DNA of 27,741 nucleotides from Beroe ovata (Eukaryota > Ctenophora > Nuda > Beroida > Beroidae): positions 18,331 through 46,071 of the forward strand of contig CAMPET010000313.1 of NCBI GenBank assembly GCA_946803715.1. Direction: 5' to 3'. The position numbers and the translations under genes are program-made. The notes under the pieces were generated by a model, which worked only from the letters and a program-made list of their open reading frames with translations, did no database searches and was not told the DNA's origin. Below are positions 16,450-27,680 of the stretch, piece by piece. Positions within the stretch are counted from its first letter, which is position 1, and each line of letters opens with the position of its first letter.

Positions 16450-19400
16450 ATGGCACGCAAGGATTCAAAGAAAAAGAAGAAACAGAAAAGTAAGAAAGGT
16501 CATAAAAAAGACAGGCGGAAGAAAAGCGATAGTTTTGAAGATGTTTCATCTGAATCTTCTTCAGACCTCACTACTTCTTCGTCATCCTCTTCATCCTCGT
16601 CTGACTCATCTAGTGAAAGTGAAGGGTAGGTTTCAATTGTTTTGTGATGATTCTTCAACCCTCTTTCCACTATATCTACATGTTAGCTGTGTGGTACCTG
16701 AGATCGTAGAAAATTTAAAATTTCTGGATATTCAGTGAGGAAAACAGTGCACTTACAAAGGCTAAAGCTATGCTGAAGTTTAGAGAAACATTTCAAAAAA
16801 GACTTGAACAAAGAGAAAGGGCAGCAGGTCAGATTCCACTCAATGTTTTGCTATAACAGTAGGTAGTACAAGTTATTGCTGTTGCATAAAGATGATAAAT
16901 ATTCCTACCAGGGAAGACAAAAACTAATGTTAAGGAGTTATTTGATGCGTCTGTACCACTTGATATTGAAGATTTGAAAGCTGAGTTTGACAATGCTCCT
17001 GTACCAAGTTTAGAAAACGATGATATACTGAGAGGTGAATCACTGATACATGATTTCTGTTATTTTCTTCTTCTTAGGTATTATTTCACATTCCTCGGAA
17101 GGAGCAACTAATTGCACGTAAATCCAGTCTATGATATGTTTTTCTAGGTGGTCAAGAAAAAAGAAAATCTAACAAAGTTCAGGACTTTTCCAATGTCACT
17201 GTTGGCAAGTTACCTATAAAGGGTCCCCTACCTAAGTCAAAGCCAGAAAAGCTAGTGAACCATTTCTTTGCAAAGGAGCTGGTGAATCCGAAACCAAAAG
17301 CATCCATTAAGATTGGTATCATTTCCCAAAAGATACAGAATGCAGAGCCTGCACCAGTGTCACTAGCTCCTGGTTTGGAGATTTGCCCTGTTTCACCACC
17401 AGACGGCCACTCAATTCTGAAAAGTAGCAGTGTGCGAGGTATTGCCTATGTTATAATTATCTTGTTCCCGGAAGTTGAGTAAAACGTTCATCAAAATTAA
17501 CTTAGTTTCTCTCTTTAGCAGAAACACAAGAGACGAAACCTGAAGGAGTTGAGACTGTGAAGAAATCCGCTCCAAGAATAATCCATCAGATATCAGAACC
17601 GGATCCTGAGCCAGTGGTCCCAGCGACACCAGAAGCCATGGAACATGAAATCCAGCAGCCAGTTGATGAGGTGAGTGTAAAATACATTTGCAGAGTGTGT
17701 CATTGTTAAAATGTCTATCATGACTATCAATTATAGCCAATAGAGTATAGACTATGGACTATCAATAGTTAATTATTCGATGATGATTGATCTCACTCTG
17801 TTTCAGGGTGTTGTCGATGATTTGGAAGAACAAGTTGGCGAAGATGCTGGAGAAGGTGAAAGTATGGTTCAAGGAGAGGAGGAAGAATCATACAAAGGTC
17901 CAGGTCCAGCACCACTGCCCCCAGCAAACTATTGCAGTGCACCAGTGAAAATTGATCCTGTATCTGCCCCAGAGGTGAAAGATCCTTCAGATAGTCAGCA
18001 GGACCATTCCTCCTACCAGTCCTCAGACTATCCTCAAGACGGGGTTTCTCCCTATCAGTATCCACCAGACAGTTCCCGAAGTCAGCAGCAATTCCCGCCG
18101 CATGCAATGCAAGCTGCCCCGGCAGGCAGCTCACAGAGTGAAATACCTCAAATGGGGGCTCTAGCTGCCCAGCTAATGAATGACAATTCCCAGCGACCTC
18201 CTGTACCAAAGCTTCCTGATGCAATGGCACCAAGATTTGTGTCTCCTCAAGGCAATATCCAGCGACACATGGTGCCCCCCAGTGGTTTCCCTATCAGAAT
18301 GCCACCGTTCAGTGGCATGCCTCCGCAACACATGCCGATGCCAGGACCGCCACAGCACCCACCTATGATGATGCCATCACAAGAGGGCCAAGATCAGCAA
18401 ATGGCTTCAGACTCACACTCGTCTAGTGAAACACCGTCATATGATCCCAATAAGCATACTAAACCAGACACAGACACTAAAATCTCCATACGATCTAAGA
18501 AATCGTTTCCCCCTGGGTTTGACCCTGCCCAGTTCCCGCCCGGATTCGACCCGTCCAAGATGCCACCTGGTTTTGACCCGTCTAAAATGCCAAGGTTTCC
18601 AATGCCTCCTGGCATGAAACCCGGCGTATTTCCGCCCGGTTCCCGCCCACCCTTTGACCCAACTAGATTCCCGTTCCCGTTCGGAATGAGGCCGCCGTTT
18701 GATGGTGGCATGCTGAGACCAGGGATGCCACCACCCCCTCTGTTCGGGCACTTGATGCCACCGCCGGAGCGGGAGAAGAGGTCTCGTAGCCGGGAGAGAG
18801 AGCACCGACATCACGAGGGGAGGCGATCGTACAGCGAGCACAAGAGGGCGGGCTATGAGCGGGGAGATAGGCACTCCAGAGAGAGAAGTCCACTGCACAA
18901 CGGTGCCGATCAGTGGGGCAAAGATAGCAAATCACACGGTAATGCTCCTGTAATAAATTGATCATGACAAATGGAGCATTGCTCCATTTGTCATGATCAA
19001 TTTATGTCCTGATTCACCATGGTTCATCCCCGGTGATCAATTCCCACCCGCAGACAAGCCGATATCGCCCACTACACCGGAAATAGATCCCCGAGCTGTC
19101 CGCGAGGCACTCAAGTTCCTGCAGGGAACTACTGATATTGATGATGATGTTGTCAGGAAGGCTCTCATGACCATCAAGGTTCACAGTCTGGTGCTTGTTT
19201 TATTTCCATGTTCCAACATTCATAACGAAATAACCTCCTGAGAAAACAAGTATCGTAACTTTCATCTCTTACCTATTTCAGTCGAAACAGAAGTCTGAGA
19301 AATCGCATCAGAAGTCATACTCAGCGGCGCCCACGGCGTACAGCTACTCGAAGCCACCTGAGCCAGATGAGCCACTGTCGCCAGAGATACTGCCACACGA

Positions 19401-22400
19401 AGCAGAGCGGATAGTGAGAGAAGTGCAGGAGAAAGAGCGACTTGCCCAGCAGCAACAACAGGAGCAGCAGTCAGAAACCCCAGTTGTTGCCAATGTATGT
19501 CTGTGTGTATGTCTGTGTGTATGTGTGTGAGTATGTGTATGTGTATTGTAGTACACTGGTTCGATCTATTACTACCGATATTCAGGTTGAGGAATCTGGC
19601 GAGATAATCGAAGAGTCGGCTGAATCGGCTCCCGGCCCGGAAATACCGGCAACCGGCCTTCCCGAACCAGACTACACTCCGGCAGCAGACCTAGACAAGT
19701 CTGACTGGCAGATGGTGAGTTCATGGCAAGCCGTATAATCTCATCATGTCATGATCATAATACTATCAGTGAGTGTGGTAAGGGGTGTAACAATGTGTGT
19801 GTCTCACTCAGGCACCCAAAAAGAGTGTGAGGGGTGAGACACTGGTGCCGGGGTACGCATTCCCCCCTGAGGACGCGTCACAGTACGAATACAGTGAATA
19901 CTACATGCACTACTACCAACAAGCTCTCCACATGTGGAATGGTATGTACTGTTGCTCTGCTCCCTCCCTTTGGGAAATGTGAAAACACAGCTCATTCCCC
20001 TCTAGATGACAAGGAGAAGCCAGTGGAAGCGAGATTCCCGGTGAGCCAGGGTTACGGTCACAAGAGAGCACTGGAGAAGGGAGGAGCAGTAAAGGGCTCA
20101 GGGAGGGCCATCTTGTTTAACAAGGTAATGGTGTCCCATATTATGTGAATCTCTGCTACCACAAATATAAATACCCCATTCTAACCCCATACTAACCCCA
20201 ATTCAGTTTCACATGATATGGTACAGATCCAGCTTTTGATGAAGCAGTTGTTAGTTTTTCAGTGAGCAAAACTTATCCCAGTATTGCCACTAAGTGGCGC
20301 AATGTTCCCAAATATCTTTTGGTACTAGCAAATTTTCTGCACAAAGCTATACAAATATCCTCTTGTGATTTGCGCGCTTGGCGCGTGCGCGTCACTAAAA
20401 ACACCGATTTGATTAATTTTGGCGTACAATTGACTCGTTGATCCATGATAAGTGTTGACCGTTTAGTTTCAGATAACCTAAACTAGCTTAAGAAAAGACA
20501 GCAGCAATATTTCAATCAAGGATAGGTTTTGGAAATTCCATCCGTTGTTTGGGCCATCGAGAGCACGAAAACCTTGAGAATTTTCAATTTTGCGTTCTCA
20601 GACCTGCATTTTACCCAAGTATATCATAGGGCTAGTGAGGATTGCGTTTTACTGATCTAGATGATACTAATTATCGTTATTGCTTCGGCGTTCCGACAAG
20701 TTGAACTGTCTTATGGAATGTTTTTAATTTTGTGATTTATTCTATCATTCGATATGAACGTTTTCCAGTTAATTTCACATATTCAACCCATTCAACCCAG
20801 CGTATGGAACACGGAAGAACTTCTAGTAATCATGGCTACAAGATGGAATACAAACTTTTGATATTCAGCAACTTTTTGTCATGACCATCAAAAATGATCA
20901 GTTTGATGAAATAGAATCAAACCGAAACTCATTTCAAAGTGAAGGACTCTCGAAACTTGGTATCAATATACGGATTTCGGACAGAGAGAACTATCTCAAT
21001 ATGTTAATTGGTTTATCCATGGAATACTGTTATGTACAAGATGTCATCTGATGGAAAATTCTTCTTCGGAGAAGTGCTGTTTCAAGAATGACTATTATGG
21101 CACATTGACACAAGATGTAAATGGTTTATGATGTTTTGGACATTGGACATTGGGCGCTCATTTACACGAATTGGGTATGAGAGATGCTTTAATCGCGGCC
21201 GGACTCCTGTCAGTGTTTTTAAATAGAGGTGTTTCTAATCTAAGCTATTTGATGTTAGTTGAGTGGAATTGAATTTTATGGATGCTTTTGTAAATTTCCG
21301 TAAATCAATAATTTTTATCATCAACTTGTCGGACCCTTAGCTCGATTATATTTATCAATTGATCTTTCACACGTCTAACCCCAAACTCCAATCAGATGTC
21401 TAGGAACAGTCACTATGGCAACATGTCGTTATGGTTCATGTCTTTTTCCCTTATTTCGTTTAGTGTTACTTTCATTCAATCGTTCTTTGCAATCGGCATT
21501 TGATGATTTAAGGTATTTTTTGCATAACTTAAGCTGCACATTTTCTTTGCAAGCAGCCGTTCTGTTTTACAGTTTGAGATATTTGAACAGTTGAACCGTG
21601 TTTTGGGCTTGGTTTAAACTGAGTTTGTGCGTCCGCGTTCTGTGGACTACTAATTCCCAAAACTTAGGAAAATGCGTCAGTTTGACAAGGTAAAGAGAGT
21701 TGCCATGGTGACTACTGGTAAGTTGTTAGAGAGAATTGATACTTCAATCAGCAGCGGTTTGTATCGATAGTTTAACCCCTATTGAGCACTGTATAATAGA
21801 CCGCTAGAAACCGCTCATATTTCAGGTTATAACTGCAAGATAAAAACATAGTATCGCGATAGCTCCAAAATAATATATTACAACGCACAATACGAGTGCT
21901 ATTTTTTTGATCGATCTCGAGGCCTGATGTAAAATTGCTTCAGGAAGAAATCCAGGGACTGGTTTTCAAACGGAGAAAAATTGCGCAGGAAATGGTCAAA
22001 AACCCGGAATCTTCAGAGCTAATGGACAAAATGGAGGCCGTACAACACAAGGTACTATAAAGGAAGAAGAAGGGTTGAGTTACTGGATCAGTCCACTTTT
22101 CCGCGCGAAAAATTGGGATCTGGGTTGAGTGTTAGATGATTATGCACCTTGTCGCATCACCCACTATGATATAGTTTACAACAAAAACTCTCCACACAGT
22201 TGAACGAGTGTGGCGTGACGGACACTGAGATAGCTATGATGGAGACCTCACAGATGCAAAGCGCCTGGAAAAAGAGGCGTCAAGAGGAGATTCCAGCTTG
22301 GACCCGTCCCGTTAGTATTATCCCCATTCCCAAGCACTGTGCCGATCCGATTGTTTCTAAAAATAGATGGTGATGGCGCATCCCATCAGGATTTGTTCTA

Positions 22401-23005
22401 CGGTCTCCCGATGGTACGGAGTGCTGTTGGCATGGCAATCCTCAAGAAACAGGGCTGGGTCGTAGGACAAGTTCTGGGAAGGGGCTGCCCCTACGGCTCG
22501 GCTTTTGGGGCGGGATCACTACACCCTCTCGAGTTCCTTATCAAAACTGATCAAGCTGGACTGCTCTGTGCTGAGGAGAGGGCGGCTATCAAAGCTAAGA
22601 AGTTCGGCGACGCCATGCCAAGCGTTATCACGGAGCCGCTCCCGGCACCCCGAGCCACAATCAGTGGCCGACATCCGGTGGCCGCCCTTGCGGACTACTG
22701 CCACCAGCAGAAGTGGAAACAACCACAGTATACTTTGCTGAAGGAGGAGGGCGCCGCTCACAAGAAACTCTTTGTTTTCCAGGTACGGTACCATCTTAAT
22801 TCACTCATGATTGCATTGGTGAATCACCATGGTGATACCGTACTTTATGAGCTACACCCGTCTCTAATCTCAGGTCACGGTGAAGTGCGGTAAATTCACT
22901 ACACCGAACGGCGCGACGAACAAGCGGCAAGCCAAATCCGATGCTGCTGCCGCCTGCCTGGAGCGCCTCGGACTGATGACGTCACTGCCGCCCGGGTACT
23001 CTTGA
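16450..23005 (+). CDS. SON: SON-like RNA-binding splicing protein (15 exons)
   Basis: Exons: 16450-16625, 16736-16827, 16912-17034, 17148-17438, 17519-17670, 17807-18938, 19054-19178, 19282-19494, 19586-19714, 19812-19941, 20006-20124, 21944-22051, 22200-22310, 22390-22782 and 22874-23005. Phases match throughout: 3426 nt, 1141 residues. The start has a GCCATGG context. Order: Lys-rich then poly-Ser/acidic N-terminus; Pro/Gln-rich exon 6 with PPGFDPAQF and PPGFDPSKM repeats, then an RS-like tract (REKRSRSREREHRHH); a FPVSQGYGHKR motif; a G-patch (GMAILKKQGWVVGQVLG); and a C-terminal dsRNA-binding domain (SGRHPVAALADYCHQQKW to KRQAKSDAAAACLERLGL). G-patch followed by a terminal dsRBD, with the HPV-ALxxxCxxxKW lead-in, is the SON arrangement. 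SON is a nuclear-speckle protein promoting splicing of weak introns. It is much shorter than vertebrate SON (over 2,400 residues). Intron 11 (20125-21943) is long and could hide another exon; the N-terminal half is assigned by linkage. Confidence 0.85.
18953..19005. repeat. 53-bp near-perfect palindrome in SON-like intron 6
   Basis: Arms 18953-18978 and 18980-19005 are exact 26-bp reverse complements around a single T (left arm starts ATAAATTGATCATGAC and ends GGAGCA). It begins 14 nt after the donor at 18939 and fills nearly half of a 115-nt intron. In-frame reading through the donor hits TGA at 18959-18961 inside the palindrome. Confidence 0.97.
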
Positions 23006-23280
23006 GCACGATATAACTGGGACAGACAATAGCTCGTAATTTTATTAAACTTCTCTGCCTTACAGTTACTCCTGGGAACTGTAGACTGTGCAATGTTCAT
23101 GTGTCCTGTGATCTAATATTAGCAGAAATTACTCTAAAAACTTCAGAGATAACGAATATTAAAAGTTTAATCATTAATAATCGCCTTACCTGTCACGAGC
23201 AGTGTTTTTAAAGTGCACGTCTTCCATTAAATTTTCTATTTTAAATTTACCATTACCAATGACCCCGCTCAAAATAGTTC

Positions 23281-23301
23281 AATAAAGGCCTGCAAAATAA
23301 A
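23281..23301 (+). terminator. Candidate poly(A) signals for the SON-like gene
   Basis: Two AATAAA hexamers at 23281-23286 and 23296-23301, the first 275 bp after the stop codon. An ATTAAA lies at 23226. They are upstream of the palindromic MITE at 23474. Confidence 0.55.
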
Positions 23302-23473
23302 GATTTGCACCTTGATTTGGCAGTGGCGCTGAATTAGAATGTTCATTCAGTAAGAGATTTTTCCCAAAGCAATCAGGAAACGAATATATAGGGAGTTAAG
23401 ATATCTTGAATGTTGAAAGTCGGATCTATGATATCTTCGTGGTTAAATTGAAACATGCTGATTAAAATTAAAT

Positions 23474-23592
23474 TTGTCAGATGTTACCTGACCTGTTTCT
23501 CGCGCGAGCGCGCCTTCATCGAAGGCCGAAACAGGCCTTCGATGAAGGCGCGCGCGAGAAACTGAGGTCAGATAACAGATAAAATCTGACAA
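23474..23592. mobile_element. Complete 119-bp palindromic MITE with perfect 8-bp target duplication
   Basis: Same family as 14848-14973: tips TTGTCAGAT and ATCTGACAA, internal CTTCATCGAAGGCCGAAAC and GGCCTTCGATGAAGG, and CG-alternating stretches. It is flanked by AATTAAAT at 23466-23473 and 23593-23600. The centre is a few bases shorter than the other copy, and the right arm has a small extra GATAACA segment. Confidence 0.93.
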
Positions 23593-23844
23593 AATTAAAT
23601 GAAAAGAAATAGATTTCCCTACAGATTTTGAGTTTTTGATTCCTAATTTAATTTAGCCTCAGTGTCAGTGTGCAGGGGAAGTCTCCGCGTGTTGTGCTTC
23701 GGCATGACTGCTATCTATTATAATTAAGCCCATATTCTTTGATAGAACTGAAGATTTGGGTTGTCACTTGTCGGGCGTTGCGACCGCTGATGCAATGTGC
23801 ATTGTGCAAGCCGCGAAGCGAAAATAATAATTATAGTTTGCCCC

Positions 23845-24063
23845 GCGCGCGCAAGAATCAAGATGAACTTCTGGACAGATAAGTCTGATCTTGCCGGATG
23901 TTATATCTGTCCATTGCATTGTTCATGTTTCTTGCGCGCGCCTAGTTCATCGAAGGCCGCGCCGCCAATTGCCAAATAACAGGCTAGGCGGCTGTTTTGG
24001 CCTTCGATGAAGACGCGCGCCACGCAAAAAACAGAGGTCAACTTGAACTAAAATCTGACAAAC
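23845..24063. mobile_element. Composite of related palindromic element remnants
   Basis: A first inverted pair links GCGCGCGCAAGAATC...GGACAGATAA (about 23845-23882) with TTATATCTGTCC...TTTCTTGCGCGCGC (about 23900-23942). A second links TTCATCGAAGGCC (about 23947) with GGCCTTCGATGAA (about 23999-24011). The right tip reads AAAATCTGACAAA like the intact MITEs. It appears to be two related elements fused or nested, with no clean duplication. Confidence 0.75.
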
Positions 24064-24118
24064 GGTTCGTGCATATTGCATAACTTGAGCCTACCGTGGA
24101 CAGGCGAAGCCGCCGAAG

Positions 24119-24279
24119 CGCGCACTATAGGCACCCCCGGAACTGGGGTGCGCGATATTCGGCGGTNGCGCGTCAATCTGAAAAGTGTGTCCTCTTCAAT
24201 GATGTATTTTGCAAAGTTTTTACTACTTTTGGACGCCGAATTCTGCGCAGCGCATGTCCGGGGGTGCCTATAGTGCGCG
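24119..24279. mobile_element. 161-bp element with terminal inverted repeats
   Basis: The left end CGCGCACTATAGGCACCCCC continues GGA, and the right end is its reverse complement, giving at least 23 perfect terminal bases. Similarity continues inward to ATTCGGCG on both sides. The internal part is ordinary AT-rich sequence with one N at 24167 and no coding capacity. No clear target duplication is seen. Confidence 0.85.
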
Positions 24280-24448
24280 GGGGAAATATGTGAGTGCCGT
24301 TTTTTTCTTTGTGATGTTTAAATCAATTCTGTGATGGTTAAATCAATTTTTAATTTATTTATTTTTTCAGTTTTTCACTTCTCATCAGATTTTGACCATG
24401 ACATATATTGACTGTCGATGATAGCCCCTGTCGAGAATTTCATTGCAC

Positions 24449-24480
24449 TCGCGTCAGCTGGGCCTAGCATCGCCAGGCAA
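24449..24480. repeat. 32-bp dispersed block shared with 15244-15275
   Basis: Second copy of TCGCGTCAGCTGGGCCT...GCATCGCCAGGCAA with one substitution relative to the copy at 15244. Confidence 0.75.
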
Positions 24481-24762
24481 GACATATAAACATCTACAGT
24501 TTAATTCACTTGTTCTCATCAATTCATCATGGCATCACTGAATAATCTCAAGTCTCAACCAACTGGGTCACTAATTTATTCACCTGCTCCGGATGATTGA
24601 TTGTAGACAGTGAGACAAAGTCAATCAAACCCACACACTATCTTCACAAATCTACTGACAGCTACAAGACATTATAGTATCTTCTCCACATGCATTTTAA
24701 ATCTCATGAGTCCATAGTGATTAGCTTCCAAATATCACTTGGTTCTTCTTTTGAAAGGGGAA

Positions 24763-25954
24763 ATGGTCCAAAGTCAAGTTACTATGGAAAATTGCATCAG
24801 AGACTTGCTTGAGAAATGGGGATTATCTAATTATACAGACACTTTCTTGAGAAATGGATTTGATGATATCAATGTCATAATTGGAATCAATGAAAATGAT
24901 CTTAATGTGATGGGTATAACATGCAAGAATCAAGCTAATGACATTCTAGAAACTCTTGGACGAATCAATCATCTATTCATGACGTAAGTTTTTTAGCTGC
25001 AGAGATCTTTTCAAAGAACATAACAGCAGTATTTTGAGTCAGTTGAATTCTATAAAAACCTCCATAACGTCAGGTATATCTCAATGGATGAGCTAACCAA
25101 CAGACCATCAACAGAAGAGGTGTTTTGTTTTGTTGCTGCCAAATTCGAGCGTGAGGGACTGCTCCCATCAGGACAGGATATCGTGACTGTTGTATTGGAC
25201 AAGCTCGAGAGTGAAGAAATAACCCTACACCCATATAACCAGCAAGTTTACATTACCAAGGTTAGTATCTCATTATTATCATTAAAAGTTATCCTGGTTT
25301 TCTGAGCCTATCCAATAAATGTTCAATTCAATTGAATTCAAAGGTCATGTGGTATAGTATGTTATGAGAGGTTAACCATAATAATTGTATGTCATTCTGA
25401 GTAAAGGTCAATGTCTGCAATGCTTTTTAGTGCATCCGCCTATTGTATTAATGCATGGCTTGCTTCAAAAAAGTTGAGATAATGTGTTTCTCCACCTTTG
25501 ACTTATTTAATTGCAAAATAGCAAGCAGTAAGCACTTCGGAAGCTGTGAGTGAGACACTGCTGTATAATGTAGGTACTTGGTAATGTGTATTATGTTGTA
25601 AGAGCACTTGTATCAGCATTACATACTGTTCATTGCGTGATTGACATTACAATATGTCCTATGATCCATTGAGTCTCATTTAATCATTAAAACTTTCATA
25701 AGGTTATGATCACAATATACTGCCCATTTAGCTAATCTGCTAATAATAGTTCATGATTCACTGTTATGTTCACAATGCTCGGCTTGAATTCTAGTCTATT
25801 CCGAAATGATAGATGGCTTGTGAGGGGCAGGCTGATAAACTTTTCTCTCGGGCACAGCAACAGAGATAGGTTGCAGTATCTGAGGGAATCTATCCCATAA
25901 TGTATTTGTATTCTACAGTTTCTCCTGGCATTCGATCTCAGTGGTGACAACTGA
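24763..25954 (+). CDS. SAM-domain protein, three inferred exons
   Basis: Exons 24763-24983, 25074-25260 and, less surely, 25919-25954 join in frame to 147 residues. Donors are AC/gtaagt and AAG/gttagt; acceptors are aacgtcag and ttctacag. Exon 1 encodes a SAM domain (residues about 10-70): IRDLLEKWGLSNYTDTFLRN, GINENDLNVMGIT and ANDILETLGRINHL show the usual five-helix pattern, with Trp, Leu-Y, Leu-M-G-I positions in place. SAM domains mediate self-association or bind other SAM proteins or RNA. Exon 2 (STEEVFCFVAAKFEREGLLP to HPYNQQVYITK) has alternating helix and strand character that I do not recognise. The last exon adds FLLAFDLSGDN and a stop. The ATG at 24763 is the first in frame and has G at -3 and +4, but upstream exons could exist, since gaaag just before it could act as an acceptor. 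Alternatively the gene continues past the window. Confidence 0.68.
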
Positions 25955-27680
25955 AAACCATTTTCAAATCAAAATTAGCTACGTTACATATTATAATACA
26001 TACTTAGAGTTAACATTAATTCAACCTTTTATTTTCAAATAGAGAGACCTGATTATAATGAACAGAATGTGCAGCTAATACTTCGTAGTGCAAGCTTGTC
26101 ACTCCTGTATTGTTGTAAGTACACGGTCAAAGTAGCGTGTCACGCCCTCGTAGCACAAACAGACTGCATGCAAATATAGTGCGGTTCATTCCTCATGTGG
26201 TTTGATCCATATTGTGAAAAGCTTCAGCGCTGTATAGTACACTGTAAGTAAAGCAGCCCTATGGCAGGCTACTTGAGCAATCCTGACTATTTGTCACCAA
26301 CTTTTGTCCTTGCCCGATGATCAAATCGATAAGGCTGTTAGTGCAAATGGTATGTCAATTTCTTGTCTAATCGGAATCGTCATTAATTGTGAGTGCTTGC
26401 GCGTCGGTAGCACCTATAATTCTCACTCGCACGATCTCGTTAATAGACGAGTTGGCGCAATCCCAGTGCCAATGGGTAATCTATTACATCAAAGAGACAG
26501 TGTCCGTGTTTGGATTACCGTGTATGATTGACAGTGTAAGGTCGTACTTTTCGTGTACGGATTGATAATTGAACTGATTAATCACATTTACTAAATAGCA
26601 GTTAATCAGAGTTTATTATGGCTATTAAGCCAAGTTAATTGATGTCCTGGTAATTGCACGATCGTTATTTGTCCAATTTTCTTCGCACTTTTACTCCAAT
26701 TATTATCTTCACAAATGTGATGCGTGAAGAGTATCAAATTCTCGGTGATACTTGTGAAACGGGTGCTCTTGACCCTCAGAAAGTGATGTACTCCTCAGTT
26801 ATGTGCTCCGCAGAAAGTGATGTACTCCTCAGTTATGTGCTCCGCAGAAAGCGGTGTGCTTCCCTACTCCAGTACCAAGCTTAGCTCACGGCACAGAACT
26901 GTTGTGATCAAATTTCACAAACGAAATGTTCTCAGTTTTTTAGAATCATGAATTCAACATAAGTGTTTTTTTACTGAACTAACGCTCGGAGTTGCACTTT
27001 GTGTAAGTTTTTTCCGAATGTACGACATGTGGTTGGCTGCCGAAAGCCGAAAGTCACATGCCAGAAATCTCGGCTTGTGATTGGCTCGTTGATTTGAATT
27101 ACATTTCCATAGACACTCTTATCCTCCCATACGCCCGCGCACACGTCAGTCACATTGGTACAAACATATGAGGCCAGCTGGTGTCAAATACACATTGGAA
27201 GGTTGTTTGTTTCAGCTTAATATCTGTACCTAGTGGTGTTCAAGGAGGTGGTTACTTGATTTTTTCGGATCGATCAGTTGTCATCAATGAAATGAATTGC
27301 TGATCTCTGATGAATTGGGAACGGTTGATATAAAAATGAGGACAAAGGGATCCGTTGTTGCATCATTGTTTTGATGACTGCCAGACTGCAGGTCATACAA
27401 CAAGTTATCAACCATCCCGATGTAGGCTGTAGCATCTTCACAAAAAATTGGTCATGATCACTGATCATACTTCACGCAAGTCCACTGCTTTACAGTTTCA
27501 TTATTCAGTCCGATTCCCATCTGCTAGAATGTAGAAGTTACCTCAATATTATCATTATTTATCTACATTAGTTATCTTTCATGGCTGATACATACCTGCC
27601 GTCTCTGTGGTAGTAACCTCAATTCACTACACGTGAAGTTCTGAATATACGTAAAGTTTAAATTATTAATTGTTACAATG
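25955..27680. other. No supported gene
   Basis: AT-rich sequence with scattered short frames lacking paired splice sites or domain features. The only structure noted is a 34-bp tandem duplication at 26777 and a pair of inverse CCAAT-type boxes (GGTTGGC at 27031, GATTGGC at 27079). Undetected short exons remain possible on either strand. Confidence 0.5.
26777..26860. repeat. 34-bp tandem repeat, about two and a half copies
   Basis: CAGAAAGTGATGTACTCCTC followed by AGTTATGTGCTCCG is repeated exactly at 26777-26810 and 26811-26844, with a partial third copy starting at 26845. Confidence 0.95.

Noticed and set aside
17793-18898. Long minus-strand frames opposite SON-like exon 6
   Set aside because: They mirror the Pro/Gly-rich coding strand. 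The plus-strand frame has matching splice phases on both sides and recognisable repeats.
24076-24293. Two overlapping 65-codon frames
   Set aside because: They lie across the 161-bp inverted-repeat element and its N; overlapping frames of equal length over a palindrome are chance.
25780-25900. Plus-strand open stretch reading LFRNDRWLVRGRL before the candidate last SAM exon
   Set aside because: The peptide looks gene-like but it lacks a clear acceptor upstream and would not join in frame to exon 2 by any border I could find.
27274-27540. Possible minus-strand exon starting near 27522 after an attctag acceptor
   Set aside because: The two longest readings differ in frame, the peptide shows no recognisable features, and no convincing donor or partner exon was found.
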